Assembly (NCBI GenBank): GCA_040384645.1
Contig: JAZKIX010000092.1
Span: forward strand, 1 to 5,337
Reading direction: 5' to 3'
DNA from: JAZKIX01 sp040384645
GTDB taxonomy: Bacteria > Pseudomonadota > Gammaproteobacteria > Burkholderiales > Burkholderiaceae_D
Length of the DNA stretch: 5,337 nt
Numbering within the stretch: the first letter of the stretch is position 1; every line of letters starts with the position of its first letter. The notes beneath the pieces were generated by a model. That model worked only from the letters and a program-made list of their open reading frames with translations, had not been told where the DNA came from and did not search any database. This document shows positions 5,224 to 5,337 of this stretch, one piece after another. The translations under genes and the position numbers were made by a program.

Positions 5224-5337
5224 AGGGGGCGGCGTGACAGTTTGATTGTTATTCGCCCCAAGATCGTACAGGTGCAGCCAACGCGGGGCCGCTTTGTTTT
5301 TGGTTGGGTGTTTTGGATTGCAGAAGGCGGTGCCTGC
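5224..5337. other. Downstream region of mltA, no gene recognised
   Basis: ggggcg (5226-5231) can pair with cgcccc (5254-5259) over a 22-base loop just after the mltA stop, but no T tract follows, so this is at most a weak end-of-transcript structure. A T-rich stretch at 5293-5301 follows gcggggccgc (5283-5292), whose arms are too close to form a normal hairpin. No start codon with a ribosome binding site leads into a convincing ORF. Confidence 0.35.

Noticed and set aside
5283..5301. Intrinsic terminator gcggggccgc followed by T-rich sequence
   Set aside because: The complementary arms gcgg and ccgc are only two bases apart, too close for a normal hairpin loop, and the T run is interrupted.

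Overview
The window looks like chromosomal DNA from a betaproteobacterium of the order Burkholderiales, most likely family Oxalobacteraceae. This rests on recalled similarity of the Rpe, ApaG and MltA proteins and on the rpe / apaG / mltA neighbourhood; no search was run. It is draft sequence, with two 10-N runs at 2637-2646 and 3818-3827.

Left part (1-2628) is accessory. It opens with the C-terminal part of a large secreted polymorphic-toxin-like protein whose 5' end lies outside the window. A 156-codon gene follows after 3 bp and sits where a cognate immunity gene would be. Next, in the same frame and without a start codon, is a 64-codon remnant resembling the N-terminal part of a second, ADP-ribosyltransferase-like toxin module. 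This arrangement (toxin tip, immunity gene, displaced tip fragment) is typical of contact-dependent-inhibition and Rhs-type loci that swap tips by recombination. The remnant runs out at the first of two diverged copies of an intergenic repeat (about 2076-2219 and 2401-2545, roughly 80% identical over the core). Between the copies lie three hairpins that may end transcription.

Right part (2629-5223) is housekeeping. rpe (ribulose-phosphate 3-epimerase) is on the minus strand, divergent from apaG on the plus strand. A 57-residue, minus-strand, single-pass membrane protein gene fills the space between apaG and mltA. It overlaps the apaG 3' end tail to tail, and its ATG lies two bases from the ATG of mltA, which encodes the lipoprotein membrane-bound lytic murein transglycosylase A. 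The last 114 bases contain no recognisable gene.

Both N runs can be largely resolved by reading the sequence. At 3818-3827 the flanks share the 4-mer ttgt, and merging them restores a normal ApaG C-terminus (SLPRTLH, then stop), so that gap is an artefact. At 2637-2646 direct joining would end Rpe at RRQ-stop just after the last conserved segment. This is plausible but less certain.

The most interesting material is the toxin/immunity/orphan-tip cassette, the paired repeat beside it, and the tightly packed small membrane gene between apaG and mltA.
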